Positions 1 to 12,466 are shown, counted from the first letter of the stretch. The stretch: 64,000 nt of DNA from Symsagittifera roscoffensis (GCF_963678635.1 NC_087068.1:54592467-54656466); one strand, 5' to 3'. Numbers and translations are program-made. Notes: generated by a model not told the origin, from the letters alone.

Positions 1-3000
1 AACGTGGGGGTCCGCAAACGTGGGGGACTGAATCAATTTAACATATAATTCTGTCTTCCGTAAGCGATTTTTTTTGGTGCCAAAATTGCAGTGAATGACA
101 TATTTTTAGACTCAATGGATATTCGGAATTTTTTCTTTTCTTTCCCAAACTTGCAAACTTCTTCAAATACAAGGAGAACTGCAAGAATACGTACCATATT
201 GATGCGGCTTTTCTTCTTTTGCGGGTCAGCGCCGACGTATTTTGACTTTTTTTCATTCAATGAATTGACAATCTCAGATGTCAGGACTTTTATTGTGTCC
301 TAATTGTCTTTAGTGCAATAACTCTGCGCCTTATCACTCGAAATCGGTATGGGAGTAAAATAAGATCCTCAGCAAGATGCTGAGCAAAATTTGTGATCCG
401 TATTTATGACCAAATATGTGGGCTGGTGACTCTCGACCTGGTGTGAATTGTCTGGGTATGCAGGGCTCGAGTGATGATTTGTTACTTGTTTTCCAGTAAT
501 TTCCTGTCAGTTTTTTGTCTGTGTCCTTACTTCTGCGTCCTTACTTTTGTCTGTGTCCTTACTTATTGTCCTTACTTCTGCGTCTTGAAAGTGATTCTGC
601 ACCTTGAAACTTGATACCCTTATGAAAAAAAGTATTCTCAGCAAAATTGCAAAAAATATGTGATCAGTATTTATGGCGCATTAAAAAAGCAAGTTTTTTG
701 AGAATGGAGATCTTTTTTCTACAAGAATGTGAAAATTCATTTTTTAATCTGTCCGCACTTCCAGATTTCTAAGAACTAACATTTTTTAATAGTCTTAATT
801 TTTTCCAATTTAGATCGTTTTAGTTTTCTAGCCACATAGTGTATGTTTGTTTTGGCAACGCCCTTTGTCGGTTCTTTCATGTTTTTTGGATGTATTTTCG
901 ATAACTGTAGGCTTTTTTCAATAAATTTGATTAAATGTTTCGTCCGCATAAGGAAGGAAGTTGCATTTGCAATTGTTTTTGTCGACTAGTGTGAAAAACC
1001 ATTTAATGTAGTATGAAAAGCAAAGTAACTAGGATTATGCCTTGCAGAACTCCGCCTTTCAAGTTGATCAGTGAACAATTGTACTTTCTGGTTTTTTGAT
1101 TTCTCGGCACTGCATACGATCTAAAAATAGAAAGTTAAAAACTTTTTTACAGGTCCTCGAAAACCAATAAAGTGGATATTTTGAAAAATTCACAGCATAG
1201 AAGTGTTTTTTTTTCTACCTTTATTGGGATGAGTTTCTATGTCGAGTTTTATACGATGAGAGATAATATTGAATCTACTGTGCCTATTTTCTCCCGGAAA
1301 GCAAAATTTATCCCGAGGATCAAATCGACCTTTTGAACACAATATTTCAACCGATTGCTTAGCAGCCGTTCAAAAACGGTCCGGATAACTGGCAAAAATA
1401 AAATACTTCGGCCTTTGTTGTGCCTCCTTCGTAAGCTATTTCAAGTGAATTATCAAGTAAATTTTTCCGGTGTTAAAAAAATTATTGATTTTAAAGCAAC
1501 CTGAGTGGTAGTTAATTCTTAGAGGTTAAAGATCTCTATCATCTCTTCAGATGAATTTTTAAGGGTTTCATTTCATTTGCTTTCGACTCGAGATTTGAAT
1601 CAAACTAGTAAAACTACAAAAAAAATCTTGTTAGTCGCTTGTTAGTATGAAAAGAAATGTAACTAGGATAATGCCTTGTCTACAGTTATCAAATGTATCA
1701 ATCTCAGGATGGTTTTTTTTGAACTTTTTCCAATTATTTTTTGATTTTCGCCATGAAAAAAGGTATGAGCTTCTTGCTAGTATCTTTTTCGCTTTATTTG
1801 CCTTGGCTTGTTGTATTTTCAATTTATTCTACTTCTTGAAAAAAAATTGTTCAGAGCTTAAAGCATTAAAGGTCAGACAAATCATTTTTTTTACTCCTAA
1901 CAGTTTTTAACTTTTAAGTTTCAATTTCAATTATAAGCTTTTTTTGTTTCTAAAAAGATGTTAACTCTTTTCCTATTACTGTCAAATTAGGTTTTGTTTT
2001 TGTGGAAGTTTCTTTATAAATGAATGCAAACAACAAGTTCGTTTCATGGCCAACGATTTGTCAAGATACTTTTCATTTTGTTTAAAAATTGACTGTGACA
2101 CTTTTCTTTCGTTTGCTTTTCGTTTGATATAATTTGAATCGAATTGTCCTTGCTGTTTTTTTTTCAGTTTATGTTATTATTTTTGTGAATTTTTGGTTTA
2201 GGAATGAAAACAGCCTTCAAATTCATGGCAGGCATATAAAAAATTCATTGTTGACGTTTTTTTAGGATAAACACAAAAAAGTGAGACAAATTATTGTTGG
2301 TTGATTATCCAACCGTTCCAGGAAGACTTGTAACTTATCAATTGATAGCGATAGGGATCTTGTGTTTTGCAAAATAACAGAAAATTGTCAGTCAGGTTTT
2401 TTTCAGTGTCCAAGTTCAATTTTTCTTCTACTTTTTTCCGCTTGAGGCTGCTTGAGCAGTTCAAAAACATCATGCAATTCAGTTATCTAAATTTTTCAGT
2501 TTTCATTTAACTCTTTTTATTTTTTTATTCAACTGTTTTGTTTTGTAAATTGAGAAAAACTATACAGTTACTGTGAAGTCTTTCCAACTGATTATTACAA
2601 ACTAGTGTAAGTTACTAAAAACTTAGCAAGAAAATTGATGCATTTTTTTAAATTTTTTAATGAACTTGAGAAAAACTTTACCTTAAGAACAAATCACGGC
2701 TTAGAAAATTATTTAGAGAGCAGTTTGGCGCCTTTCTAAGGGTCCTGCAAAATTTTTAAAAATTTTTTAGGTAGTAAATGAATTTTTTTTAACCAAATTT
2801 TATATAAAGTTCAGCTACTTTTTTCCCGACTTCCTTCCCGATTGTCTTTCTTAACTAACTTCTCCGCGGAAGTCGCCGAATCAATTTTTGCTATCATTCA
2901 AAATGTTTTGAGGAAGAAAAAACAAATAAACTTGAACTTAATTTACTTGAGACCTTGGCCTTACGGTAAAAGTTTGACCAAAATTTGGGATGGAGTACTT

Positions 3001-3403
3001 CGACTCTAAGCGGAAATGAGACGAATGTAACAGATTTTTTTTCACTTGCTTAGTACTATGACTACGAAAAGAAAATTGTTATAGTTATCAGAGTCGATTT
3101 CTTCCACTTATCGTTTTTTATATTTGGCGGTCTCTTTTGCGCCTCAGCGTGTACAGCTCTGCTTGAGAGTTTTGCTCCTTTGACTGCTTCTAACTGAGCC
3201 AACTCCTGATATCGTGTTCTTGCACAAGCTTAATTCCGTTCGTTTTTGACTGTTCGCGAAATTGTAATTGCAAAAAGCTGTTGCGCGCGCTGGTGACCAA
3301 GTCCATTTTTCTTTCTGCTTTCAAAGTCTACATCATTTTGCTTGATGTTTAACGTTCAATTAGATAGTTATGACAATTGTTTTGGTGCTTCTCCTTTTTT
3401 CAG
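1..3403. other. AT-rich non-coding stretch
   Basis: No gene could be supported. Open frames here are short, low in complexity and rich in Phe, Lys and Asn, as expected of AT-rich DNA. A short segment is repeated imperfectly: the block around 1008-1060 (a tract reading GTAACTAGGAT near 1023) reappears around 1644-1690. The first 30 bases hold two copies of AACGTGGGGG. A frame at 1647-1910 (+) has a hydrophobic stretch, but no splice context or similarity that I recognise supports it. Confidence 0.5.
512..590. repeat. short imperfect tandem repeat (GTCCTTACTT units)
   Basis: The motif GTCCTTACTT recurs four times within about 70 bases, alternating with TCTGCGTC or TGTCTGT. It is a simple minisatellite-like tract with no coding meaning that I can see. 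Confidence 0.7.
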
Positions 3404-3683
3404 ATGCTTACGTGCTCGGTAGACGATATTTTTGTCCTGAAAATAAAAACTGCATATGATAGTAGGCATACTTTCCATGCTCCCTGTGTATTTGCGTCAT
3501 GCATTTACACGTCCGAACTTCAGACCAAATTACAAACAATCGTTTTCACTTGCGTCGAAGTTTACCAAACGTATAACCCTACTGGGCACTACTGCTATCC
3601 AGCGAGATATCATCTAATTTTTTGCATCATTTCAATGTTTCTCTGTTTGCTCTTCATAATTTTGATTATCATTATAAGACAAG
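3404..3683 (+). CDS. candidate exon: Cys-rich segment followed by a transmembrane helix
   Basis: The open stretch begins just after a good 3' splice site (pyrimidine tract then CAG at 3401-3403) and ends at a consensus donor (AAG followed by GTACTT at 3684). It encodes about 93 residues. Roughly the first 65 hold five to six cysteines and polar residues. The last 22 or so are strongly hydrophobic (Ile/Leu/Phe-rich, ending in an Arg), like an extracellular region leading into a membrane helix. The exon would leave codon phase 1. No partner exon was identified within 3 kb on either side. I do not recognise the family. It could be part of a membrane-protein gene extending outside what I can assemble, or a chance open frame. 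Confidence 0.35.
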
Positions 3684-5966
3684 GTACTTACATTTAGTTC
3701 TTCTGTAAATTCGGGGTTACTAACGCAACCCAAGGAAACGCCTTTCAGGCTGATGACAAAATCCACATTCATAACTGATGAAAAGTGTTCAGATAAAAAT
3801 TCGAGCGTCATTGCTTTTGGTCAAAAAATTTCAAAAAGAAACACTCTTAGCGAATCGAAATCTAAATATTTTTAAAATCTATCTAGCAGTTCTTTTGAAA
3901 ATGAAAAAATTCCATCAAAGTTTAAAAAAAATCTATACCACTGACTCGATGATACCAAATTTTACCACTGGCTTTTAAATCAGTCAAAATTTTACCTGGA
4001 TTGCAAAAATTGATTCGTTTAGATAGTAAAAAATATTTGTTATTGACCTTCTCATATCAACGTGGTCTTCAAAATGGATAAGGTCAAATTACGTCTGCGC
4101 TGACCCACAGCGGTGGAGAACAACATCAAAATGGTATATTTTTATCCTCTTGTCAATTTCATCGTAGATCGTTCGAATTTTAGTTTAAAAAAATACAAGA
4201 CAGTGGTTTAAATATGCATTGAATTTATTCTTTTTAATCTAAAATATGTCTATTTTTTGTTGATTTTTTTCTTATCAAACATGCAAACTTTTTAGACGAT
4301 TATGATTATTTTGGCTAGTGGAAACTATAAATGGGCAGTGGAAACTTTAAAGTTATACCACATTGGGGCTGCTATTCGATAGACAAGGAGGAACATCGTT
4401 TTGAGAAGCAGTTTGAAGGTGGAAACAACACAACTGTTTTATGTCACCTCTGTTGGAAAAATTTATTTCCGTTCTGGCTTCAAATACGACTAGACATACC
4501 TCTATGCATTTTTTGTTATAAATGCTCCGATTGTTAAAGTCAGTGAGACAAGTTGGAATTCACTTCAGCATTTAGTAAGAAAACGTTTGTCTCTGGACCC
4601 CAAAGACAATTATTAGATACAGAATATACTCTAAAAAAGTTTTAAGAAAATAAAGCTCTATCGCTCAAAAAGATTAACGTCGTGGCATTGAATCGAAAAA
4701 AAAATGTTTATAAAGTTTCCCAGATTGTTCCCTTTTTAAGTTTTGTTGAACTACCATAAGAAGGTACCTTTGACAAAGTTTTGCTATGACATAAGTAGCT
4801 TCGGCGTAAGTCATGTGTTTGATGAACTACAAAGTCAAAAATGATCAATTTTCCTGATTGAGCTTTAGGTACCATTTTTGCAAAAAAAAATATCCCATTT
4901 TTTGGAAAATCTAAGCAAGCTTTGCTTTTGTCGTTTTTTGTTATAACTTGACACAATAAGAGTAAAACGCTTTTTTTCCAGTGAAGTTTCAGTCATTTTG
5001 TCCGCATAACTACCGCGCCCGTCGCTGCTGACAGATCAACCTTACTAAAATTTACTGTTTTTGATTTTAACCAGCCTAAGAATTATATATTTTTGAAGAA
5101 AGGAGAGATATTTGTTTTATAAAATCAAAACGCTGACTTTACAAAACATTTGTTAGTAATTTTTTGTTTCTAACAATTTTTTGTTAGTTGATTTTTGTTT
5201 CTACTTTTAATTTTTGAAAATTTTGGTCATGTTTGTACCAAACACAAGTGGAAATACATTGGGTTACTCAAAACACCAAAGTTTGGACGTTCTAATGCAT
5301 TTACAATGCTTGAAAAACGACCTGAATTGCCTTCGTAGTCTTTCATAAATTGTACAATAAAAATAACAAACTTTTACAATTTGGCGAAATTTTTCATCGA
5401 CGTGTATTTTAAAAATTTGAATTTGAAATTATCAGACATTGATCAAGGCATACATAACCATGCCATACAAAAAAAAGGACTTTTCAGCATTTTTGAAAAA
5501 AAATTATAAAGCGAAAAGGAAGAAAATCCTAACATTAGTGTATCCAGGACTACGTTATGCACACAAAAAAAATAAATTTTGCATACAAAACATTTTTTTC
5601 GGAACATGTTTGTTTGCATGTTAAGTTCGATTTGCGGTTTAAAAAAAATTTCGGGGCATTTTTTCAAAATTACTAGAAAAAAATTTTGTACCGACATCAA
5701 AAAAACGCCAGTCAAACAATTTCCATATATGGGAATTGATAGATGAGCAGTTTTTTCATCAGCAGTGTTTTCTCGATTTTTATCACCAGATTGTTTTATT
5801 AGAATCAAACAGCCGCAGTAATTAGTTTATATCTTTTTTCACCCATTTTTCGAATTTGTAAGAAAATTGTATGACAAGCAGTTTCCCACACACTTGATGT
5901 ATGGAATTGTATGATCAGCTTTTTCGGTGTATGGAGTTCAACCCGGGAAACTTGTTTCATGTGACT
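3684..5966. other. AT-rich non-coding stretch
   Basis: No supported gene. A short frame at 4331-4537 (+) contains CxxC-like pairs (CHLC, CYKC) but lacks flanking splice signals and recognisable similarity. Overlapping frames at 5439-5808 on the two strands are Lys/Phe-rich products of A and T runs. Confidence 0.5.
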
Positions 5967-6520
5967 TGTCAAGACTCTTAGAAATATGTTCGCACAGAAT
6001 AATCACGTTTTTTCTTCGTCAAAATGTGTGAAAAAATCAAGGCGAGCAAATAAAGTAAATTACTAGAACTTTCTAGACTTTTATTCAATTATTTAATCTT
6101 AAAGATGTACATGACGAAAAAATACAGCTTTTTATAGAAAGCTTCTTTTTCAATCAATGACTACGCATAACTAAGAGAACAAAATGGCTCTGATTTTACC
6201 AGAGATCTCAGAAGGTATGTCAAGACTCTTAAAAGTATGTTTGCACATCACGTTTTTTCACGTTTTTTCTTCGTTAGAATAATCTCGTTTTTTCTTCGTT
6301 AGAATAATCACGTTTTTTCTTCGTTTAGTCGCGCGAGTAAAAAATCAAGGCGAGTAAATAAACTGAATCATTTGAATTTTCTAGCATTTTGTTAAAATAT
6401 TTTATCTTAAAGCTGTACATGTCCTAAAACATGTTTTATAAAAACTTCTTTTTTAATCAATGACTACGCATAACTGAGAGGACAAATGGCTCTGATTTTA
6501 CAACAAATCTCAAAAGGTGT
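5967..6520. repeat. tandem duplication of ~250 bp upstream of the host gene
   Basis: The block starting at 5967 with GTCAAGACTCTTAGAAATATG is repeated from 6218 onward, also with the later landmarks CAAGGCGAG, AATCAATGACTACGCATAA and ATGGCTCTGATTTTAC. Copy A spans about 5967-6217. Copy B (6218-6520) is longer because a roughly 26-bp unit (CGTTTTTTCTTCGTTAGAAT) is iterated about three times near 6255-6330. It lies 300 bp upstream of the start codon at 6814. Confidence 0.8.
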
Positions 6521-6717
6521 AACATTAAGTTTGAATGCACAAAATAATAAATGGATTCTGATGTTCTGCTCTTCTCAGACTTCAAATAGCGTGCTTTTTT
6601 CTTTCAAATAAAAATAGTCTTTAGAGAAATCTTTGGTGTTATATGATGTTCCGAATCGCAGCAAACGATCTTAGTTTTATCAGATAATTGCAACTTTTTA
6701 TTACCGTGTCGTAACAG

Positions 6718-6727
6718 TATAAAAAGG
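6718..6727 (+). promoter_or_regulatory. candidate TATA box
   Basis: TATAAAAAGG lies 96 bases upstream of the ATG at 6814. In this AT-rich background such a string is only weak evidence, but the flanking G residues and the spacing suit a core promoter for the gene that follows. Confidence 0.35.
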
Positions 6728-6813
6728 TTACTTGAACAAAAATTGAATTAATTTATCAAAAAATTATTGACTACACACGCAACAACTATAAAAAAGGGAC
6801 ATTTAAAAAAAAA

Positions 6814-9800
6814 ATGGAAGACTTGAAATTATCGCCGGATGAAGTAACTTTTGAACTTCAAGGAAACAAATTAAGCCAAAAAAACGACAAATACTTTGAT
6901 GCTCGAAAACAAAGCAGGCACGGAAACGAAACAGACTACGCAGAGATTCCTATCGAAACGCAGCATCAGGAAAACCCAATTCATGATTCTGTGCATCAAA
7001 CCTACGCGGAGCCAGAAAAAGTAACCATGAGCGGTGAAACAGCGGGAAAAGAGCTTAACAATTGGTCAAGGACATGTTTCCTTGCAATGGGAAGCGTACT
7101 ATTGATTGCTGTTCTTCTACTGGCAGTAAGATTTTTTTAACTGAATTTGCTTCGAAAAATAGATTAGTAGTATTAGTACTCATACCACATATAAGTAGTA
7201 CCAATACTCAGCTTAGTAATACCAGTACTCATTTAAGTAGTACCAGTACTCTATCATTGCACAGTTTTGGTGTTTGTGTGTGTCTCTGGAATCCCAAGAC
7301 AAGCCTTTAAACAAGTTTAAATTTTGTCGCAACAATCAAAGAAAACAAAAGAGAAGAAAAACAAAGAGAGCTTGTTTGTTGTTGAATCCGCTTACAATTC
7401 ACAAAATACACAGTTTGGCTTCGTAATATTACTATACGATGATAACCTGGCAACAAGTTTACATTCTTAGTTCAACATCTTTTTAATGGCTGAGCGTAAA
7501 CGGCCACATGAAACATGAAAAGCAGCTCTGGTTACTGCTTCAGCCGAAGCAGTATTTACGTAATCCAAAAGAAATGCCAATTTAATATAATTTTGTGAAA
7601 GTTGCCGCATTTTGTTATGATTGTTTTTTGTTTTGAGAAAAGTCCCATATGACAGCAGCTACCCAATTTTATGAGGACCCGTTCTCTATTTCTTTCTATA
7701 ATTGATCTTAGTCCACAACAGCTCCAAAGTAAAAAAAAATAAGCGTGACAAAAGTTTTTGCAAGAAACTTTTGGCTAGTTTTTAAAAAAACATAACAAGA
7801 AAACACGAGCTTTGATTGGATTTGATTGAATTTGATAACTACATTTTTTTTGTTCCACGCAAAATCAGGTAACACAAATAATCATCGGAATGAGTCTAGT
7901 TATATATTACTTTCCATTCGTGATTCGAACGACAGTAGAAGCTTTGAAAAATCTCAATGTTGAGAAAAATTGGTATGAAATTTTTGATTTTTAGTCTAAC
8001 TCAAGCTAATCTAAAAAAGTTTGTCAAAATTAAAGTTCGCATGCTTACCATAGCTTCTAAAAGCCTAATATAAACCCTGAAAACCTAATTTCACTCAAAT
8101 AGATATAGTTTTTGTAATTTTTAAGCGCAGTTTTTGAAACCAACAACATCAAAATTTCAAAAAAAGTTTCTTAAATTTTTTAACATATTTTTTTTTTCGT
8201 TTTTGCAGTAAACTTTCTACAGAAGCTATTTTTCAAGTGGCCAATTCGACAATGACTATCGTATATGCCTTTTTTCAATTGTTTCGTTCAGATCCTACCA
8301 GTACACCACACATAAAAGACACGACTAATTTAAAACAAAATTTTTTTCTGATCTTTTTTTTTAACGTTTTTATGACTATTGTCGGAATAGGAACCGGCTA
8401 TCCTTGATTATTAATATAGCAGGTGCGTGACAGAAAACTTTGTACTATTGCCGCTACAAATGGATACAGATGATTAATTATGTCTGAATGTTTACTGTTG
8501 GATCAGCCGTATATGAATAAGGCATGCAGCAAAGTAACGTCTTAAATTTTTGCGCTATCAGTTTGAGTTTGTGTTTACAAAAAGAGATTCAAAAAATTCA
8601 GGACAACAAGATTTCAAAATTTCAAAAAGTAAATCGAAAAATTAGTTTTGAAAGACAAAATTCAAGCTCTATGGGCGGAAGAGAATTTTAATGCCTTAAT
8701 TTCAGTAATTGCTGAAATAAACCAGCACATTGATCAGATACTTTTTATAAGTTTTAAAAACAAATGTGTCCGATGAAACTGCTTTTTTTCAAAAATTTTG
8801 CTTCTAAAGAATCTAGCACAAAAAGTTTCTTCCAATGTGTCATTCGTTTTTCTTCTTCTAGTCAATCATGAACCGATAGTCAATTTCACAAAAACAGCAC
8901 AAATTTCAATAATTCGAATTGCAAACCAAATTCAGTGAATAACAATATAAGCATCGAACTCTGTAGTTAAATGGATTAAATTAGCTTAAATATTTAGATA
9001 TTGATGGCTGTATCAATTGTTTTGACAGTTTCATTGTCAAATGAAATAAACAAGCACAATGCTCAACAAACAGAAACCCTGGAAGACATCGCAAAAAATC
9101 AAGATAACCTTGAAAGCTTGTTGACTAATCTTTCCGGAAAAGTGGACAAAATTGAAGTAAGTTTGAACGACATAAACAAGCACAATGCTCAACAAACAGA
9201 AACCCTGGATGACCTCGCAAAAAGTCAAGATAACCTTGAAAGCTTGTTGACTAATCTTTCCGGCAAAGTGGACACAATTGAAGTAAGTTTGAACGACTTT
9301 CAGGCTGGTTCATTTTCAGTTTAATTTTGAGGACAAATTTATTTTGCCATCTTGTGCACACTTCATATGTCGGTTAAAACAGATAGTTGGGAAAAAATTA
9401 ATTCTTTGAAACAATTTTAAATTAAAAAACCGAGCCTTCTGTAAATATTGCCTGATACTCATTGTATCAATATCATGAACTGAAGCAGCCGTAATGTGGT
9501 TGAAATTAGTTTGATCTGAATCGTATAAAAATACTAAGTAGCTCTTTGTAATTTTTAAATACCCTGTTTTAGGTTTTTTGGTTCCAGAGAAAATCATTAG
9601 CTGTCAAGCGAGGCTTCGTGTACGACTCTAATTTGTTTTAGTTTGTCCTTTGGGTTTTGAAATACGATTTGACTTCAATTTCTTAGATTTAGCATGGATT
9701 GTTTTAATGAGATGACAAAAATCGACTTTTAGTAGTGAGGTTAGGGTAATCATGTCTCACCTCTGCCTTAATATAGATCCCATATCCCCTTAACTTTAAA

Positions 9801-12464
9801 ATCTACTTTGTTTTTTAACTATACCTTATATGTAGTTTGTTTGGATCTCATTTAAGATCTAAATTGTTTTTTTTTCGTTTTTGGAGACTGATGTTTTACG
9901 ATTGCATGTTACTAAGTAGCTTTTTGTAATTTTTATATTCCACCCTGTTTTAGATTTTTAGTTCCAGAGAAAATCATAAGCTGTCAAGCGAAGATTCGTG
10001 TACGACTCTAATTTGTTTTAGTTAGTCCTTATGGTTTTGTAAGACGATTTGACTTCAATTTCTTTGATTTAGCATGGATTGTTTTGATGAGATGATAGTA
10101 ATCGACTTTTAGTAGTGAGGTTAGGGTAATCATATGTCACCTCTGCCTTTATATAGATCCTATATCCCCTTAACTTTATATCTACTTTATTTTTTAAATA
10201 CACCTTTTATGTAGTTTGTTTGGATCTCATTTGAGATCAAAATAATTTTTGGCTTTTTTTGCAGACTGCAGTTTTACGGTTGCATCAGTTTTGTTGCTCG
10301 AAATATTTATTTCGAAAACTGTTTTGAATATCGGATTTTGGTAGATTCAAAGTGAAAAAATCTCAGGCCACTTTTTTTCTATGGTTCAAGGAAAGAATAC
10401 TTTCTCAAAAGGCCGCTGTGTTGCATGGAATGCTTCACATGATTTGTTTTGGCCTTTGCTTTTTAAAGAGTAGCGTAAATACGTCAAATACCTTATTTCT
10501 GTTGAAGTAAATCCATGTTGTCCAGCATTTTCCATAGTCCGAGGTTTTGGACTCGGTGTTCCGTAATTTCAACATATACATGTGTCGCTATGAAATTTTT
10601 CTAACTTCTTCTCCGATTGACAGAAAAACATGTGGTCAGATGACGAAAGAAACTGGCTAAATGTCTTCTCAGTCGAAGCATATTCAGGAATTCACATCTA
10701 CAATTTCTTCAAAGATGGTAACACGTCTGCTGCTGTTCCTGGCGCCATCGTTTATACAAACAGAACCTTCAGACATCCGTTAATTTCAGACAAAATGAAA
10801 CAGAGCCAGTATGTACGATTCTCTGTTTTCAAACATGACTTGTCGGAAGTGGCTAAACGAGTCATTTTCCAAATCAAACCCAATGACGGTCTAGAAAATT
10901 GGTTCAGTTTTGAACGACTGGAGATGTCAATGGGCTGGAATTTTAGCTCAAGAGGTCCTCAAGGAATACGTGGAAGTTGGATGTTAATAAGTGCAAGTGC
11001 TGACCAAGACGGAACTGATACCAGACTTCAAAGATATTTCCATATGTCTCATTCATATGCCGGATGCCCATGTATGTCATTTAAGCACCATTCAATTTTT
11101 CACTATGAGTTGAAAAATGTTGAGAGGATGGTAACTTTTGAGAGGTACCCGAAAAAGGTCCTTGAGAAGTCCTTGGAAACTTTTTTCTGTTCAATGAAAC
11201 ATTATAATAGTTTGACCTCTGCTACTCTCGCTCTGGTCTTCGATTGTCAAACGCAAAAAAAACGATAATCAAGCTGTGTCCTTCAAGCAGTATTCACATT
11301 CTCAAATTTTAAGAATTTGTCAGCTTTACTAGCATTTTTTAAAAGTACAACAGCAATTTATTTATTCTGCATCAAATGTGCCTACCAATCAGATTACGCG
11401 TGAGAGTTGCCGTAGACTTTTTGATGAACTTGATGTGAAGCGATTGCCCAGGTTTGATTTCTTGCACTTTTTTTGTTTTTCTTATTTATCTATATTCAAT
11501 TTTTTACATTAGTAAGATATTTTGCCTCAAATTCATGTGACATTTGGAGTGCAAATTCAGCTCTGTGTTAAAAAACATCGGCGCAAAAATGTCTCAAATA
11601 AATAAATAGGAACAAAATAAATCAAGTTTCACAATGAGATGAAAAACTTAATTTTTTATCCAAGTTCTATCATCGAAAAGCTTCTTTGCCATTTTGAGTC
11701 AACTTACTCTTCCCTATTTGTTAATAAGACCTCACTAAAGTGAAAAACTTTCTGAAATTGTTTAACTTTAAGGCTGCAAAATTTAAATGATCTTTGATAA
11801 GCGTTTCTATTCAACGAAGATTTTATTTATGCAGAGTTACTTTTGCTCAGTTTTCCCTTCAGCTCCTCAAAAAGTTCCTCAAAATTTAATTCAGTTCCTC
11901 AAAAAGTTCCTCAAAATTTAATTCAGCTCCTCACAAAGCTGAGCAAAGATTTGAAAAACGCTTCTCGCACTGATTGGATTTTTTGAGATACGTATAGGGC
12001 GTTTTTACTGCTCTTGAGTTTTGTTTAGAGTCTCTTGACTAAAATTGGTTATGTTTTGACTTTTTGATCGATCAAAATTTGTTTCTTTGGGGATTTTCAG
12101 TTGCGAAACAGCATCAGCTCGAGGAAACATAAGTAGAACATAGGGGCCTGGGATCTATATTTTTTGAATGTTTTCAAAATTGAAAAAATGATTGATTCAA
12201 CTACTTTTGAAAAAATATATAAAACACTGAAACTGCAACTTTTTAGATGATCGAGCTTGGTTCGTAGCTTTGACCCCAAAAATGGCGAACGCCGCCATTC
12301 ATTGCACCTGGGCCAAGTGGTGGCTGCGTGAGGACATAGTTGCTTCTGGAATGGCAGATAGAAACCAACCCCCCGCGTTTCTTTACTCTGAGGGTCAGCA
12401 AGCTACCCTGCCAGATGGATTAAAAGCAGCTGGAAAAATCACAATAGATGTGTACGGCGCTTAA
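6814..12464 (+). CDS. spliced gene: type II membrane protein with coiled-coil stalk and C-terminal extracellular domain
   Basis: Four exons join in frame: 6814-7125, 8998-9282, 10624-11071 and 12247-12464 (1,263 nt, 420 residues plus stop). The donors are GTAAGA, GTAAGT and GTATGT; all acceptors end in AG. Exon 1 gives a polar N-terminal tail with two Tyr motifs (YAEI near residue 42, YAEP near 64) and the start of a membrane helix at about residue 88. Exon 2 completes the helix (to about 114) and then gives a heptad-rich stalk made of two 42-residue repeats. Exons 3 and 4 give a Trp-rich globular domain of about 220 residues. Features such as a RYF..SYAGCP motif, a later Cys-Trp and PAFLYSEG resemble an uncharacterised extracellular domain I know from cnidarian and mollusc membrane proteins. 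A positively charged residue precedes the helix, which suggests an extracellular C-terminus. The splice model is inferred; the phase agreement at all three junctions is its main support. The function is unknown. Confidence 0.7.
7165..7252. repeat. minisatellite of ~21-bp units in intron 1
   Basis: Four imperfect copies of AGTAGTACCAGTACTCATTT stand in a row. They lie just after the first exon of the membrane-protein gene, so they are probably intronic. Confidence 0.75.
7869..8407 (+). CDS. candidate alternative exons (7869-7972 and 8209-8407) of the membrane-protein gene
   Basis: A second in-frame route exists from exon 1. The acceptor at 7867-7868 opens an exon of 104 nt (7869-7972) ending in a GTATGA donor. 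The acceptor at 8207-8208 then opens 8209-8407, ending in TGA. Joined to exon 1 (6814-7125), these give 204 residues in one frame with a longer hydrophobic core and two further hydrophobic stretches, so a multi-pass protein without stalk or globular domain. Both junctions are phase-compatible, which would be a coincidence if they were not exons. They could be alternative 3' exons, remnants of an older gene, or chance. No family is recognised. Confidence 0.4.
9046..9297 (+). repeat. 126-bp tandem duplication within the stalk exon, including the splice donor
   Basis: Copy 1 (9046-9171) and copy 2 (9172-9297) are nearly identical; both start ATAAACAAGCACAATGC. Each contains the 42-residue coiled-coil unit and its own GAA|GTAAGT donor (GT at 9157 and at 9283). 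The frame stays open through the first donor, so the exon can end at either site in the same phase. This yields a stalk of one or two repeats. Confidence 0.85.
9533..10288. repeat. 378-bp tandem duplication in intron
   Basis: ACTAAGTAGC starts both copies (9533 and 9911). They share landmarks such as TTCCAGAGAAAATCAT, GTACGACTCTAATTTG and TTTAGTAGTGAGGTTAGGG. Divergence is visible, with scattered substitutions and small indels. The repeat sits between the stalk exon and the globular-domain exon, so it is intronic in the gene model given here. Confidence 0.85.
11861..11938. repeat. 32-bp tandem repeat, ~2.4 copies, in the last intron
   Basis: Units at 11861-11892 and 11893-11924 are almost identical (AGCTCCTCAAAAAGTTCCTC then AAAATTTAATTC). 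A partial third unit follows. No coding role is seen. Confidence 0.85.
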
Positions 12465-12466
12465 AT

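Noticed and set aside
512-590. CRISPR-like array
   Set aside because: Units are about 10 bases without regular unique spacers, and the genome is eukaryotic.
1647-1910. Frame with a hydrophobic helix as a membrane-protein gene
   Set aside because: No splice or promoter context, built from T-rich sequence, and its start lies in a repeated segment.
3404-3683. Naming the Cys-rich transmembrane exon as an ion-channel beta subunit
   Set aside because: Only Cys spacing and a terminal helix are vaguely similar; no diagnostic motif supports it.
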